Positions 1 to 20,400 of a DNA stretch of 64,000 nucleotides are shown one piece after another. The stretch is from assembly GCF_949628265.1 (NCBI RefSeq), contig NC_088788.1, positions 28,692,335-28,756,334 on the forward strand, in the 5' to 3' direction. Position 1 is the stretch's first letter; each line of letters opens with the position of its first letter. Source of the stretch: Cloeon dipterum (taxonomy: Eukaryota > Arthropoda > Insecta > Ephemeroptera > Baetidae). The position numbers and the translations under genes are program-made. The notes under the pieces were generated by a model. That model did not search any database. It was not told the DNA's origin and worked only from the letters and a program-made list of their open reading frames with translations.

Positions 1-5406
<5,406 letters not shown>

Positions 5407-8400
5407 CGATTCTGAACACACTATGCAAGGAGTTCCTCTCGGTGAACGTGTCGGCAATTCTGTACCTGATGAACCACGAGAAATACGGCCGATCCACGGC
5501 CTCGGCGCAATACTTCTTGCAGTTGGCCGGCTACTTGGGCATTCCGGTGATCGCCTGGAATGCGGACAACTCGGGCCTCGAAAGGGTGAGTATATTCTGC
5601 GTGTGGTTTTAATGTGTGCCTCGATCGATCAGAGAGAGTGCTCTCGACTGCCCCGAGCAGACCGCAAAACAAACACGGGCAACTTCTTTTCCTATTAAGC
5701 CCCTCGCATTTCTCGTCAAGCGCCAATTTACGAAATAGTCGCCGGCGACACTTTTTTCCTTTATTACATTTTTTGCCTCGTCTTTCAAGGGTTGCCGAAC
5801 GGAACTAATAATACCAAAGTTTATTGAGCTTTTTCCTCGTGCGTGCGGAATTCTCGAGTTCGGCCTACCTTGGGCGGATAGTCCAATTCTAAGCTTAGTG
5901 GAGGAGTTACGCGGCATTTTGCCTCGGTCGGTGGGGAGAAGGCTGAAAATCAGACGTTGAAATTCCAGCCGTGCCTCACTGATATCTCGAATCGAATATA
6001 CCGAGATTTGAGTAGCTGAGCTGCGGTTCAAGTGCACGATTCATTGAGCACGCTAATTGAGATTCTGGTTTGTGGGATGAAATTTCATTTTGTCAATTCA
6101 TCGCTATGCCGCGGTGAGCTATTCACAGAAATTATATTCAACTTCACCTCCGTGCTTGACTGAGTAAAATATTTCACTATTTACAGGCCTCAGGCTAATT
6201 CATAAGTTAAAGATAAGAACCCCGATTTTTATTTCCATAACAAATAAACAAAAATTAAAATATTGCGTCTATTGCACAAACTTAAATTTCGCTCAATTAA
6301 AATGGAAAGAGTGAACAAAAATTTAACATAACTAAGAAGAAACTTAAACAATTCTATAGGACAGGCGACTCGGATTGAAATAAACAGTTAAATTAATTAT
6401 TATTTCGCATGTTGTCGGTGGTTCTTGTAATACATCAAGCTGTTTCATCCGCTCTAGGTCTTACCAGCAGCACTCAACAAGCAAAGCAAAATCTATACAA
6501 TAGAACAATATGCATCCAAAATCACCGGCCGCTTTGAAAAAGATCGACTGGACCGATTATATTCAAGAACCACATAGAATAGAGGCAACTTATAGTTTTC
6601 TCTTTCTTAGCGCAATCAAACAGAAAAATAATTTGTTCTACGACTTCAGCTTTACGCCAGCCATTTTTTCCTCCATAGCCTTATTGACCCTTATCCCTGA
6701 TCCCATTCTCACGTTTTTTTTCCTCTAACAACGTGCATAACAAACAGGCAAATCATGCATTCGGTCGAGCTAAACTTCTCACATTTCCCGGGGCAGAAGC
6801 AATAAAGCTCGGTACAGGATTATTTAAGCTCTGACAGCCCGTTTTGCATACATACAAGCCTGCTTCATGCGTGAGAACTCACTGGAATTTGTCGAACAAA
6901 GCATCGGCCGAGGAGAGTGTGTATGCAACGCGCTGAACGCGGGTGTTCGGCACGCTGCATACGCCGTTTGTCAGCAGGCGCTTCGCTCGCGCGGAAAGCG
7001 GAATAGATACGGCGGTGAGAAATGAAATTCCCGGCATCGCTTTGAAGGCTAATCAAGCCTTTTGAATGCAGTCGCTAGATTGAATTTCGTTCGAGCGCGA
7101 CAACTTAATCAGTTGCTCTTTGCTTCTGCCAAGATGTTGAGGCGGCGATGACTTATGTGTGCAAAATCACATCCAGCTGGGACAGCATAAAGTTTGATAG
7201 CGCTCTCTCTCTCTCTGCAGAGTATATCCTGACAGATTTTGATCGAAACCGAAAATTCGATTTGTCGCTCGCCAGGAATGGTGATAAAAATGCAAATATG
7301 CATTGGAGATGCAAATTGTCAACAGTATCTGTCGTAGTCAGCCTTTCAATTTCCCTCTCTAAGCCAGCAGTACAAAATAATGAAGTTATAAAAACTCGCT
7401 GGTCGATTTTATGACAGCCAGATTGTACTAAAATTAAATTATGCTGGAGCAAAAAATTCTCAGAAGAGAATGTTTGTAAAAATTAAATTAGAAACACTAA
7501 AAATATTTAAAGATATTTTTTACTCCAGCATTTTCCCCTTTTTATCAAAATCAATGTTAATCCGTGTTGAAGGTGATTTCAATTAAACAAATTTTTCCAG
7601 TTTAATTGATATGAATAACATCTTTCTATTTTTTTTCAAACTTGGCCGTTGTTATGGGAGAGCAAATCAATCTAAGCAACATGCATGAGGCAGCTTTGCG
7701 GCTAAAGTCCCATTGGCCAGAGGCTTTCACATTCGAGAGGTAATCGGCAGAGATCGATTTTGCGTAACGCAGTATTTTACAGCTGTGACAAGCACTTGTG
7801 CGACCAGGTCGGCAGTTATATGTATTACGGTCACGAGGCACCAAAGGTTTTGAAATTTATATCCGCGGCAAGCCTTTGTCAGCAGCAGTAAATTTTTTAC
7901 CGCCACCACCAGCTGGCCTTGGAAGTGAAAATGACAGCCACTCTCCCGAAGCTGCTGAGGCAGCTGTTTGTCTTGTGTCAGTTGCCGCCTTAAAAAATGC
8001 CATCGCTGAGTTAATGCCATTAATGAGCCGATTTGGAACGAGAGGGCGGCAAATCCTCCAAAAGGCTTCTTGCCTCTAGACCTATCTAGATGGAAATTAC
8101 GTTCCGCAAAGAGGGCTAATAACGTCGATGGAAAAATGAAGCGGCAGTGCGTGCAAGTAGATCAGGGCTTCGAGTGCTAGTGGCAACCAATCAAACGTCG
8201 CTCTGTTTTCCGAGGTGTCCTGTTTCGCCGTTAAAAGCTCTCAAAAATCGCGGCCCAAAAGCTTCTCGCATCAGACAGACTTGTTACGCTCACGCAACGG
8301 CAAAAATACCATCATGAAAGAGAGGTCCTCTTATCCAAGAGAGGCTTGTCAAAAAAGCTACATTTCCATTTCATCATGACAGCCGGCAGATATCGATGCT

Positions 8401-11400
8401 ATTTATTTGAATAAATTTTCCTAAATTTGTATTTGAAAGAAAATTGAATAAATAAATAAAAAGTGCGTGTAGAAGAATATTGTTAAAACATTTCAATGAA
8501 TTTAGTCAAAGCACCAAGTAATTACACTCAAACATTTTGCAATTTTATTATATTTTGCGCTTGCAAAACACAATATTTTACAGTTATTTTTGCCCGATTT
8601 ATTTGCTGTGATTTTTTGTTGGTCGTCATATTTGAATGCTTTCTCTACAAGTGCAAGTTTTTGTTTCTCTGCCTTGTGGTGGTCAGTGTAGTTTTTAAAT
8701 AGCTCATGCTATTTTTCCGCTAGGATGAGATCAAGTTTGCCCGCAGGATTTAAGTTGCGCTTGTAGAAATATCTCAACTTGATGTGAGGCCCATTATCTG
8801 CGTTCCGTCCTCCCCCTGATTCGACCCCGAAATCTCTGCCAGCCGATGCGAACACCCCCAATAGACACATTTTGGTGCATTGCATAATCCGGCAATTAAC
8901 TGTCAACCGTCAAACTCAATACACAAGGCGAGAAGGGGCCGGGAGCCGGCTCAGAGTCCCCCAGCTCCAGCTCCGATTGCATGCAAGTTAATTTCCCGCA
9001 CCCGCTGTGATTTCAGCCAACTCAAGTGTGTTTGTTTGTTGTTAATGTGTTTAGCGAGCGTCGCAGTCGAGCCTGCAGCTGCAGCTGGCGCCTTCCTTGG
9101 ACCACCAGACAGCAGCCATGCTCAGCATCCTTGAACGCTACAAGTGGCACCAGTTCTCGATCGTCACTTCGCAAATCGCCGGCCACGACGACTTTGTGCA
9201 GGCGGTCCGCGAGAGGATCATTCTTATGCAAGATCGCTTCAAGTGAGTACCACTGACTGAGCAAAGTGTTCTTTTTTGACAATACTTCAAAGAGAGAGGG
9301 CCGCCACGGTCGGAAATGGTTTTATCACAGCCAGATGTTTTTTAAAAGGAGCTGTTTCTCATTTAGGGCAATTTAGTACTCACAAAATATATGAAAATAA
9401 ATATTGATGAAAATAATTGATTCATGAATTCTTTGTGACATAAAAATTCATTACCAACAGTTTACCAAGCAAATTTAAGTTCCTAAATTAGATTCGAGTT
9501 CTGTGTTGTATTGATTGCATTTTTTTCAGAGCAATTGCAAATCTCTAATCTTCTTTATTTATTTTCTGACATAAGAGGAATGTATTTTTAAATCCATTCA
9601 TTCAAAAAAAAAAAAATACCTTCGTATAAAAGTGCAAAGGATAGTGCATTGACGTATATTTTTTTAATTATTATAATTAACGTATGGCGTGCTACCGTGA
9701 ATCTCGCGTTGCCGCTTGATCGAGATGCAGCATGACCGTCAATTGTAGATACATGTTGTTTTAAGGATCACGTTTTGGGCGCTCTGGAAACATAGATAAT
9801 TAAATTATAAAGAAATCTGAAGTCTCACAAAATAATTCCGAATCGAAAAGCCACTTAAACTATTGGCTCTATATTCCCTACAATCTTTTATCTTCTTTTA
9901 TCTTGACGAGTGTGATGGTTTTAATAGTTAAAGATATGGCTAAGGATTGCTAATAAAAAATCTTTCAAAAGGGATTTTTGTCAGTAGATTGTAATATCTC
10001 CCAGGGAATTAATTGAACAGGCATCCGAAGTCTGAACGCTCTTTGCCAATTTCCTTCAACCGCATTCGCTGGAGATTATCGGTTACAAAGTTTGAGCGTT
10101 CTCGTTCTGTCCATTGTTTCTCGCGGGTCTAGTGCTTGCTTTGCCGCTGTGTGAGTGTTTCTGGCACAGCTCGGAGAAGAACGGGTTTATTGATCTGGTT
10201 GCTTCGGTCCTTGGTGCAAATTGAAATTCTCGGGAAGGGAATTAAATTTGTCGCTCTCGAAAATAGCACCCTACTCAAATACAATGAAACTAAGCATTTG
10301 AGGCAACTTCCACTGTCTGAATCCTTATGCTGGAACGCTCGCTGTTTTCGCGCAAGTACGAATAGGCTGACATTCCGCTATTGGTGATCATGGAAATGGG
10401 TAGCAATGCGCCGTGCCGAACAATAATTATTTCATCATTTTCAAGCAGATTTAAATTTTACTTATATCAAATTGAAGCAAGTTACCTAGGCTCACCTCCT
10501 TGAAGGTCCGTTATCAAAACCCCCTGGTCAATTAGTTAGTGTGCCCTCACTTTTTGATCAGCAGTAAACCCAACGTCATGCCTATTTTCGTCGGGGATTT
10601 CAGATTCACCATACTGAACACTGTGGTGAGAACGCGAGCCGCCGACCTAAAGGAGCTGCAAAACAGCGAGTCCAGAGTGATGCTTCTCTATTCGACCAGA
10701 GATGAGGCGCAAATAATATTGAAGGAAGCCAGGGAGTTAAAGTTGACCGGCGAGAACTACGTCTGGGTTGTCACGCAAAGTGTCATCGAGAATAGACAAA
10801 CCATGTCCCACTTTCCAGTTGGAATGCTAGGTAAGTACCGCATTTGTTATTTGAAAGTTATGTGACCACAATTCTCCGATTTTTTCCATCGTAGATAAAG
10901 GTAAAATCAATAGCTTTGCAGAAATTAATTTCCAATGGTCTTTTGTTATTTGTATATATACAGTTTTTGCGATTTCACGATTTTATCATTTGAGTTTAAC
11001 CGAAAGTGCACTTAATCTAAAATTGAATTTTCTTGTTGACATTGGATTGAGTGAGTGTCAAGTCCTGCGAATCCCAGGCTCACATGTTGTTCCAAAATAT
11101 TTTTATAGAGCTGTCAGCAACCGTCATGGCAGCTCAAAATAAGCTCGTTGAGTCAAGACACGCGACGCAATTCCCGGTTTAGAGCGAAACTTTCGACAGA
11201 ATGAGGGTGCGAGAGATAAAAAAGAGCAGGCACCAGCGAGAAAGAAATCACTCTGCCGGCCAAATTTGGGCGAGTTTTGCGGACTCTTTTCCTATAAAAC
11301 TCTGAACCACTTTTCTCATCCTTTTCCCCTTGTCGGTGGGGCAAGGGCGAAATCAATGGGTGCCAGAGAGATTGAATGAGAGCGATGAAAAGTTTCGGTC

Positions 11401-11437
11401 TCGGTACACATCTGATACGGGCGCCCGATGCGAAAGC

Positions 11438-11484
<47 letters not shown>

Positions 11485-14400
11485 CACACTGGGAGCAAAA
11501 GTTTCAGTTCGCACGGGACAAAACACTTGTAAAAAATGACAAATGCAACTTTTGTGTTGATTTGCTTGTTACTTGCTCCTGACCCTTTATACAATGTAGT
11601 TTTTTCGCGTCTGCTGACGTCATACGCCAAACTTTGCTCCTGAGGAAAAATTGGCTTATAACTGTCACCGGAGCTGCTTGATAAAAGAAAAGACCATCAT
11701 GCAAATATCCCCGCGACAGAATTTCTTGTCGCGCCCTCTATGGCGACAAAAACCACCATTTTGGTAGATTTATTGCCTTTAACGCAATCTTTTATATTGC
11801 TCAGAACTGTCCCCTTTTAGATACAAAACGAGTAGATTCCAACCGTTATCAAATGTTCAAAAAAAGTTTATTTTTTAATAACATGTGAAATAATACAAAC
11901 ATCTGAAACTCTTATGTTTTGCGATAGCTAAAATGCTTATAAAAACTCCTATCACATTGCACGAATTAGATGGAATTTATTGATATAATATTAATTACTT
12001 TTGTAATGTACCCAAAAAATGAAATGAAAAGTGTAAATAGCACATCATTATGAAATTCTTAAATTTTTAATTCGAAAAACTGTATTTGAATCCTCTTTAA
12101 GATGGTGTCTCGCTCGCTCGCTGCCATATTTTTGCCGCACTATTTTGGTCTTGGTAAATAAAATATGGGCCCCACGGCTGAGATTTACGTCGTGGGGAGA
12201 AGGTTCCCTCCTGAGATTTCATCTCTTGCCGACAGTGTATTCAGGCAGAAAGCGTGACAAATGCAAGGTTGCTCATTTTACCACAAACACGAAGCTCTTT
12301 CGTGCAACCTTTCAGATTTTGTTTTTACGCAAAAAGCCGTCATGCTAGGAGAGAGAGACTTCTGCTCGAGAAACCTCTATCGCTTTGGCTTTTAAAAATT
12401 CAAAACTTCTGCCGAAACACGTCGCTGCTGGTATCAAGTTACGCTCGCTACGCGCCCATGAATTAATTAACATGGTGATGTAGCTCAAATTTTCTCCGCC
12501 CTTGTACGTCACAGTTTGACGAAAACTTTGTTATGTGCAACAAATGCTGTGACAAATGCCAGTTGAAAAATCTGACTGTCTCGGCTTGTCGCCGTTGGCA
12601 CATTTTTTCTGTCGATTCATGGCACACCGGACTGACATTGATGTCATCATTCCGTCGTCGCATTTCCCATTGTTAATTGGACGAAACCTTCACTGCCGAT
12701 GACAAATTCGATTTTTCCCAACTGTCACACGGCGGGGCGGATTAATTTATCGAGCTGTACACGCAAAGCGTCAAAAGCAGATGACAATGAAATTGTAAAA
12801 AAAAAAACAGAAAATGCGGGGTTCAGTGTGTCTTTTGAATTGGATGCGGTCAGCGTCACCAGTAAAAACCCCCAGAGAAAATATGAAAGGCGCCGCTGGC
12901 TCTCACACCCTTTTATTCCACAGTGAAAAGAATCAATTTCTTGTGTGTCCGGCCCGCGCAGAAATGTACCCGGTGCTCGTTGCGAGGCATTGTGTGCAAA
13001 AATAGCACTTTCTCCGATGCCAACGACTGCCCGGCTGCCGCGGGGCGGATCGGCTGTGTGCGCGGCCAGGCCACAGCGAAATAAGAAGCGTGCTCTCGCC
13101 ATCAGCAGGCAGCTAACTCGATTTCTGCACGTGCCTGGCCGGGCGGTCGTCTTAATTTTCGCGGAGGCGCAATCTGATTACGCCGTCAGGAAAACATAGC
13201 GGCGGCTCGCGCGCGGAAATGCCTCCAATTTGGTGCACTCCCTGGCTCCCCCACGTCGTGCAGCACTCACTCATTTCCACCCTGCGATGAGATGAGCCTC
13301 GCTTTCCGCTCGCACAATCTGCCGCCGCCAACTCCACCGCACTTCCGGTGTCGCCATCAAAATTTTACTCGAGCTGCGGAATGCTGTCAATTTGCTCAAC
13401 TGCTCGTAAGATATGAAATGCAATCCAAAGAAAAGTGGATTAACTTAATCTGATGTTTGAAATTTCTAATTTTAGAAAATTTATAAGGCGATATTGAATG
13501 CGTGTGTTTACTTTCTTTGTTTGAGACAGTTTTGTCAGATTTGAGAAAATAATTTGGCTATACCAGTACAGCATATTTCAAGTGAGCTGTCTGATTTAAA
13601 CCTCAATAAACTCAAAGAATATTTATACTGCCAAAGCCTGTGAAAAATCCTTGTTGCCAATGCATGAACTCGTCCCTTAGGATTCAGTTGAAGCCAAAAT
13701 GGACCTAATTAAGTAGCAGTGTAAATTATTGAGAAAAGTGGCTGCAAAGTTAGCATGCTTTTAAATGGATAGGACTGTCTCCCTACTTGAAATCTGATTT
13801 TATTTCAAAACAAAGAGTTTCCCCAAAACGTGGCATACGCTGTTGAATAGATCTTGACGAGAGCAATCGAAATCTGTCAAGAAAATGAGGTCAAACACCG
13901 TAATTTTGGAGAAAATTTTGAATTTTTACTGGAGCAAAAGGTACTTTTTTATACTATTGCACATAATTGTAGAACAAATTGTTCATCGATCAACTGCTTA
14001 TTGTATCCAATAATTTGAATATTTTTCAATTGCTGCACTGTATCGCTATTTATAAAATTTTGCGTATAGTTGAAATTCAATCCCTACTCTTGCTCTTTTT
14101 TGTTCTGCCTAAAAAATCGCTTTTACGTCCGGCTGTCTCGACTAATGAGAAACCCTCGATCATCAGTCAGCTGCATCCGACAAAGGAGAAGTGACTGTTT
14201 GGTCAGTAAAGTAATTACGCGCATCTGTGGATTTGAATTCACCTCTTCCCGTTTTCTTCGGTGTTTGGCCTGCCAATAAGATCGACATCGACAGTCAGCG
14301 TTCCTGTTTTGCCAATGAAAGCAGTGGCGTGGAAGACGCGCACTCCATGCAGGCGAGCACTTGACTAAATGACGTGCGCTTCCTCGGCATGCACCCTTTT

Positions 14401-17400
14401 CGGTGTTTAGTCAATGATGTCAAACAGCGAAAGCGAAATGTGGATGTTTTAAAATTTAGCTTCAAGAAAGCAATAGCATTAAAGAAAATAACAACTGAAT
14501 GAAATAATTATTTTAACAATATAATTTTAATGTTTAAGAGATAACGTTCTAAATTTTTGGTTTGAAGCTTTCAGCAAAAACTTGAAGCAAAACAAAATTA
14601 TTTAAAAATCATAATTTTTTAGTCTTGTAAGTCGCATCCTATAGTGAAAGCCGTAGCACGCCCGTGTCACAATGATGAGTTCCAATTTGGGTCTTGGCCA
14701 TAGAATCCACCTGGAATATTTTCAAAAACTTGATCATAACATCAAAATTTATCCTAGGAAATTTCCCTGCCATTTAGTACAGATAAAAGCAGATCCAGAC
14801 TAATGGATATTTTTTACATACGGGGTGCAACTCACGTTCATTTCAAGCAAAACACGCTGCTGCTGCATCGCCGCTGTTTTGTCCAAGGCACTAGTTCAGC
14901 ACAATGACGAGGAATGAGCTCGCGGATCCACGGCAGCCTCAAGATGTTTTGTTCTGCGCTGCTCATCATGTCGATTTTTGTTTGCATCGAGCATCAATAT
15001 TTGCCAGCCCGGTATGAGAGCAATTTTATTTTCCAACGCACACACTCACGGCGCGCGCTGGGCGGTGTCGGCCGCGCCCTGACTGCGAATCCTGTATTTT
15101 GTTTGCTCATGCTCCACTCGCACGTCCTACCTTTCGATCCTACCAAGTATGCGAGCAAACAAATTTGCCTGTTTGCGAGCGGAAACTGGTTAGCCAACGA
15201 GTGCAAAATTCCGTGGAATCCATTCACTGTGCTATAAATCCTTTTGAACGCGCTTTATTGAAATTCCAGGCTCGCTGTGCATTTTCCACGAAACTGTGTG
15301 AGAGGAGGTAGAATATAGAGAATTTTATTTATTTATTTATGAACGGTAATGGTTTGCACGCTTTGCTTTGAGCACCATTGTGTTTATGGATGTTTATTAT
15401 TCATCATATATATAAAAAATTCAAGTCCCAGCGGTATTGAAAAAATTGTACAGTGCAAAAGCAAAAAAAAAATAACTTCCTTAATACCAAGCCGTTGGCT
15501 CTCATTGATGAGCGTATGCGCTTTGCGTGCACGTGGCAATCCGTGCGATGTCTGGGGATCGAGTGCGGGCTGATGTGCCTACGTTTGACTCCATTTGCAT
15601 TGCAATAACGAGTCCATTCGGATTTGGGAGGGTTGTGAAAGCTTTCCGACTCGCTACTTGCTGGGTTGCACCTTTCCAGCATGCGTAAATTAATTTCACA
15701 GGACGTATGTCTAGCGTTTCAATGACATACCCCGGGGCGATGTCATGAACACGAGATGATCCTTTTCTGAACTGGGATTCCTCCAATGAGGCCCGTGCAC
15801 CCATGTTATTCGTTCACGACGTTTTTGAGACACGGAGTTTTCCCGAGTTGCTCGGTATCAGGGGGTCGCCCATCTCAAAAGAGAAAAACTATTAAAAAAT
15901 ATAAAGAAAATCTATTTTTATAATATAACTCTATTTAAAATCCTCTACGTACTATGCAGTTAGCGACTAAATACAGAGCATTTTTATTCAATACAACCTC
16001 GCAAATCTAGTTTTTGCTTGTCGGATCCATTAGCTAGATTAAAAGTTCAAATAACAATTTTGCGGTAAACATGAACCAATCAGCATCAATATCCCGGCAG
16101 TCAGCGTTTCATTATGCCTCAATAGCGCAGATTTGATGATTTGATGAAGGTGTAGAAGTCATCATTTAGGTTGCGCATATCGTTTGAATAAAAAAACTCT
16201 AATTTGCATGATCGTGCTCTGTTGATGAAGCGAAATACGCGAGCGGCGTCCCATTTTCGCCATCCTTTCATTCCTCGCCTGGCGACGACTCGCTCTCGCC
16301 AAACCTCAAGTTCTTTTTCAGCTCTCTCGGAGGTGTGAATACACCTCATTTGAAATCACGTTGCGTGTTTGCAGAGAGCGAGCCGAAAATTCGCAGCTCA
16401 AGAAGCCCTCGAAACCGGTTTTAGCGTCCAAGACGCAGTAAGGGGTGTGAAAAACATATAAATTATGCTTCCACCTGCTATGTAAATTCCTGGCCTCCCA
16501 TTACGTAACGCGAACATGGGTTTGGAGTGCGGTGAATCCTAATAACAAATGGGCACGAACTCGAGAGTTGCCTGCGCTCGCCTCTCCCCCGATGGAATTG
16601 GAGGAGCGTGCAAATTAATTCATTCGCGCCCGCGCAAGCCGCGCTTACCAAAGAATTCGCAGCTTGTTTCGCCTGTCCTTATAATTATTGCGCACTGCCA
16701 GTTTAATTGCGCAACTCGTGTTAATTGCCAGCACTCAAAGAGCAGACAAATTTCCATGGTCGGCTGTAATTTTTGGCCTCTTGATGTCGCGGGAAGCAAA
16801 TACTGACTTTTCCCCCTAATTTCGTGCTCGTTACAAATTTGCCTTGTGTGCGCTGCAATTGTATGCCTTGCCGCCTTTTATACGCGTGGAAGGGTTGCGT
16901 GCTTTACATTTTATCAGGCGGTCCGAAGGGAAAAAGCTCGCGGACTTGTTGACAAGTCACTTTCGTCGTTTCTAATTAAATTTTTACTGCTGGGACTGTC
17001 CTTGCGTTGCATACTAATTATGAAAAGAGGCTTGTCTCCTATTGAAAAATGATTCAAAATGGGAATGGAACAAGCTTATTAAATTTTTATGATTAAACCC
17101 AGTAAAGAATTTAATTTACTTAAAAATGTTTTTTAAACAATGAATGACACGCATTTTTTCTAAACTTGCTGAATTTAAATTTATAAAATAAATTATATAT
17201 ATAAAAAAAATCCTTGCCAAAAAAGATAAAATCCTCTCGATTGGGCAACAAGTAAAGCTTACAGTGAAGTAAATTAAGTTTTTTTCTCATTGAATATTCA
17301 TGACATATACGCAGCAGACTTTCACCCTCACTCTTTAGCAACGAGGGCTTTCAAATATGGATGGAAATTTTGGTTTCTGTATTTTTGGTTAAAGGGGTTT

Positions 17401-20400
17401 ATATCGTAGGGAGGGCTACTCGAGATTCCATCACTTTCTTCTCTTTTTGGTCGTGTTCATAGTCATTCATTTAATAATATTTTCCTGTAGCAAACACTGC
17501 GGCAAAACTGATTAGGCCTGAATTACCAGAAAAGTGCCCGAGAACATGCAAATTATTCTCTCTCCAACATTCCCAGACAGCCAGAGAGTAAAGCCTTTTG
17601 TAATTAAATTTTCTTTTTTATTATTAAAAAACTTTGTTTGTTTTCAAAGGAAGCTGATAGAATGTTCTGCATCTTTTCAACAGATGTTACTTTTTCATTT
17701 CAATTTCGTGACAGACATTCAATAAAAACTGCGTTTTCCTATAAAAAGTCAACTTTTGCTTGTGCAGAGAATCGCAATAATACGAAAACTTTTTTAATTT
17801 GCATCTCACGAACCGAAAAGTTGTGCACATGCCGGAATGTCGATCGTGCCCTTTTCGGGGTTCGCCACACGGCTCCACGGCACGTGCGAATACGAGGGAA
17901 TTGCTAATGGAACGGCGGAGTAACAAGTAGGTATATATATTATATGCTTGATGTGAGCCGAAAATAGTGAATTCAGACTGCGTGCACATCATAACAACAA
18001 ACACTCATTCGCCGAGGAAAATGCGTGTCATGTTTTGTCGCCGGGAAGGGGTTTCGCTGGCCATATATGCCGTGCAGTCAAACATCAGAGCTAGAAGCAA
18101 AGATGAACACACGCGCGCCTACCAGCACACGCTGCCAGACGTACATTTCAATTTGTTTGCGCACGCGAAGAAATAAGAATTCAGCGCAGCAGCGGTGCCC
18201 CCGCGTCATTCCGTACGTGCTGCTCTGTTGTGTCGTTGGAGCACTCGTGCCGTTGAATAAATCACCTCGTATCTTTTGCATACTCAATAGCGAGCTGCCG
18301 GAGCCCGGTGGAAGCGGATTTTCCGTGCATTATTATTCGCACAGCTCCGTCGTAAATTTTTAAGAATGGCGCTTTCCTGCTTATACTAATTTGCAACTTT
18401 GTGCACACTGACAAGAAAAGTTTCTTACTAGATTGAAGCGAAATGATGAAAAGTAAAATTGAATTTTGAAAAATGCATTTCCTTGGTAAAGGGAAAGTTT
18501 TTAACAGTTAAGATTTATGCTACGACAATTTTTAACTCACGTTGCGTCTACGTAGCGGAAAAATTGCGCATAGCTCAACAACCAAAGGCGAATTTCCGTG
18601 TTCGCCTATTGGCTGCAGTTGAGTTTATGAGAATACAATATCCATAATCGTCTTAACAAACTTCGGCTGTTATAACAAACGAAAGACCCCGTGCGTGAAC
18701 GGCAAACATCCTTACAGAGGCGCGATGCTTGCACGCTGTAGCTGCAAAATCGTGATCCACAAAGCCGCTTAAGGGCCTCTCATCATCAGCATCACCAGTT
18801 CCACGCGAGCGAATCCAGCCAGCTTTCTGTGTTAATCACGGAGAAAAACTCAAAAGTACACACCCCATGCATAGTGCACGGTGAAAGCAGGTGCACTAGA
18901 CTAGATAGACTAGGTGTGTGCATCTGCATCGCGTTGCATGTTCGTACCAGAGGGGATATTCTGAAAAGGAGGCCATCAGTTAGTTGCTCCTCTCCTCGGC
19001 AAACGATGACTGCTGCAATTAGATCACTTCTTAATTGCGCGCCTCTTCAATTAACGCCTGCATTCAAACCTTCAGACGGTCGCCATTTGCAAACTTAGTT
19101 TTGCTCGGTAGCTCGTCAAATTCAACAGAGCAATCTCATTTTATTTATTGCTGCAAAACGCTGTCAAACAAGTCTTTATTTTTTGCTCTCAGGCTAAAAG
19201 TTTCAAAGCGAGGATGGGAAATTTATTTTCCGTGTGCACTGATTATAACTTTAAATCGATACCGCATTATTCTCTGTTACAGGGGTGCACTTCGACACGA
19301 GCATGAGCAGCCTGGTGAGCGAGATCACGACCGCCATCAAAGTATACGCGTACGGTGTGGAGGACTTCGTCAACGACGCTCGCAACAAGAACCTGACGCT
19401 GAACACGCAGCTGTCCTGCGAGGGCATCGGCGAGTCCAAGTGGAGAGTCGGCGATCGATTTTTCAAGTAATTTCACTGGCAACTGCACATCTGAAAAAAC
19501 TAATTGAAATTTCCACGAATCACGAGAGGGCCGGGATTAATCATTACAATCCTCCACTGCGAAAAAATCTGACTGGAGGCTTTTGTGTCCTCAGCAATGA
19601 GGATGATAATCACTTCGATTGTCCTCACTCTTTTTTTCCATGTGCCGAGCTCGTAACTATATTGCTCTATAAAAAGTGTCTTTGATCTCCACTTGACGTG
19701 GCAAAAAATAAAAGCGGATTTCAAATCAAGAGAGTCTTTCATAAAGGAGCAAAATTAATTATAAAATGGAAATGTTTCCCTAAGTGACAAGAGATGAAAA
19801 TCCTATTGCATGTTCACGAGTCTAAAGAAATTTTAACTCTTACTGGCACAAAAAATTCACGGATGTGAAGTGCAAAAACACTCTGTGCCTTGAAGCGTCG
19901 GACAATGCCTCTCTCTGCCTTCATTTCTGATAGGATTTTTTACTCGCAAAGAGTACTGTTCATATCGTCAGCTGGCTTTGCGCCGCCAGCGTATTTTTTT
20001 CTCGATCTACCGCACGTATAGCAGGCGCTAGCACAAAGTAGCAAAATGATGGCCCTCTTAAAAGTGAATAAAGGAAAGCAACTGCCGTTGCAGGCGTTTT
20101 CGCACTTGGACAGGAGCTTTTCCTCTCCTCCAGCTCATACAAGCCGTTATCCTTTATGGACCAACAGCGAAAATCAATACCAAACTCACACAGCCAGCTT
20201 ACGGGGGCCGCTAGAATTATCGACGGAGGAGCTCTCATTAAAAAGGGTCAACCACGTACAATTTGGTTTGGGCTGAAGGGTTGGATCGATGAAAATACCC
20301 TTGTTTTTACTTTGTTTTATTTGTATTGTGAATTGAAGGTTGAATGTAGATTAATTAAGATTAAGATAACATTAGATTGTTTTCGTGGAAGGTAATTCTT

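Noticed and set aside
19035-19685. A 216-codon plus-strand open frame
   Set aside because: It overlaps the receptor exon 19283-19466 in another frame and reads into both introns. The exon in the receptor frame has clear homology.
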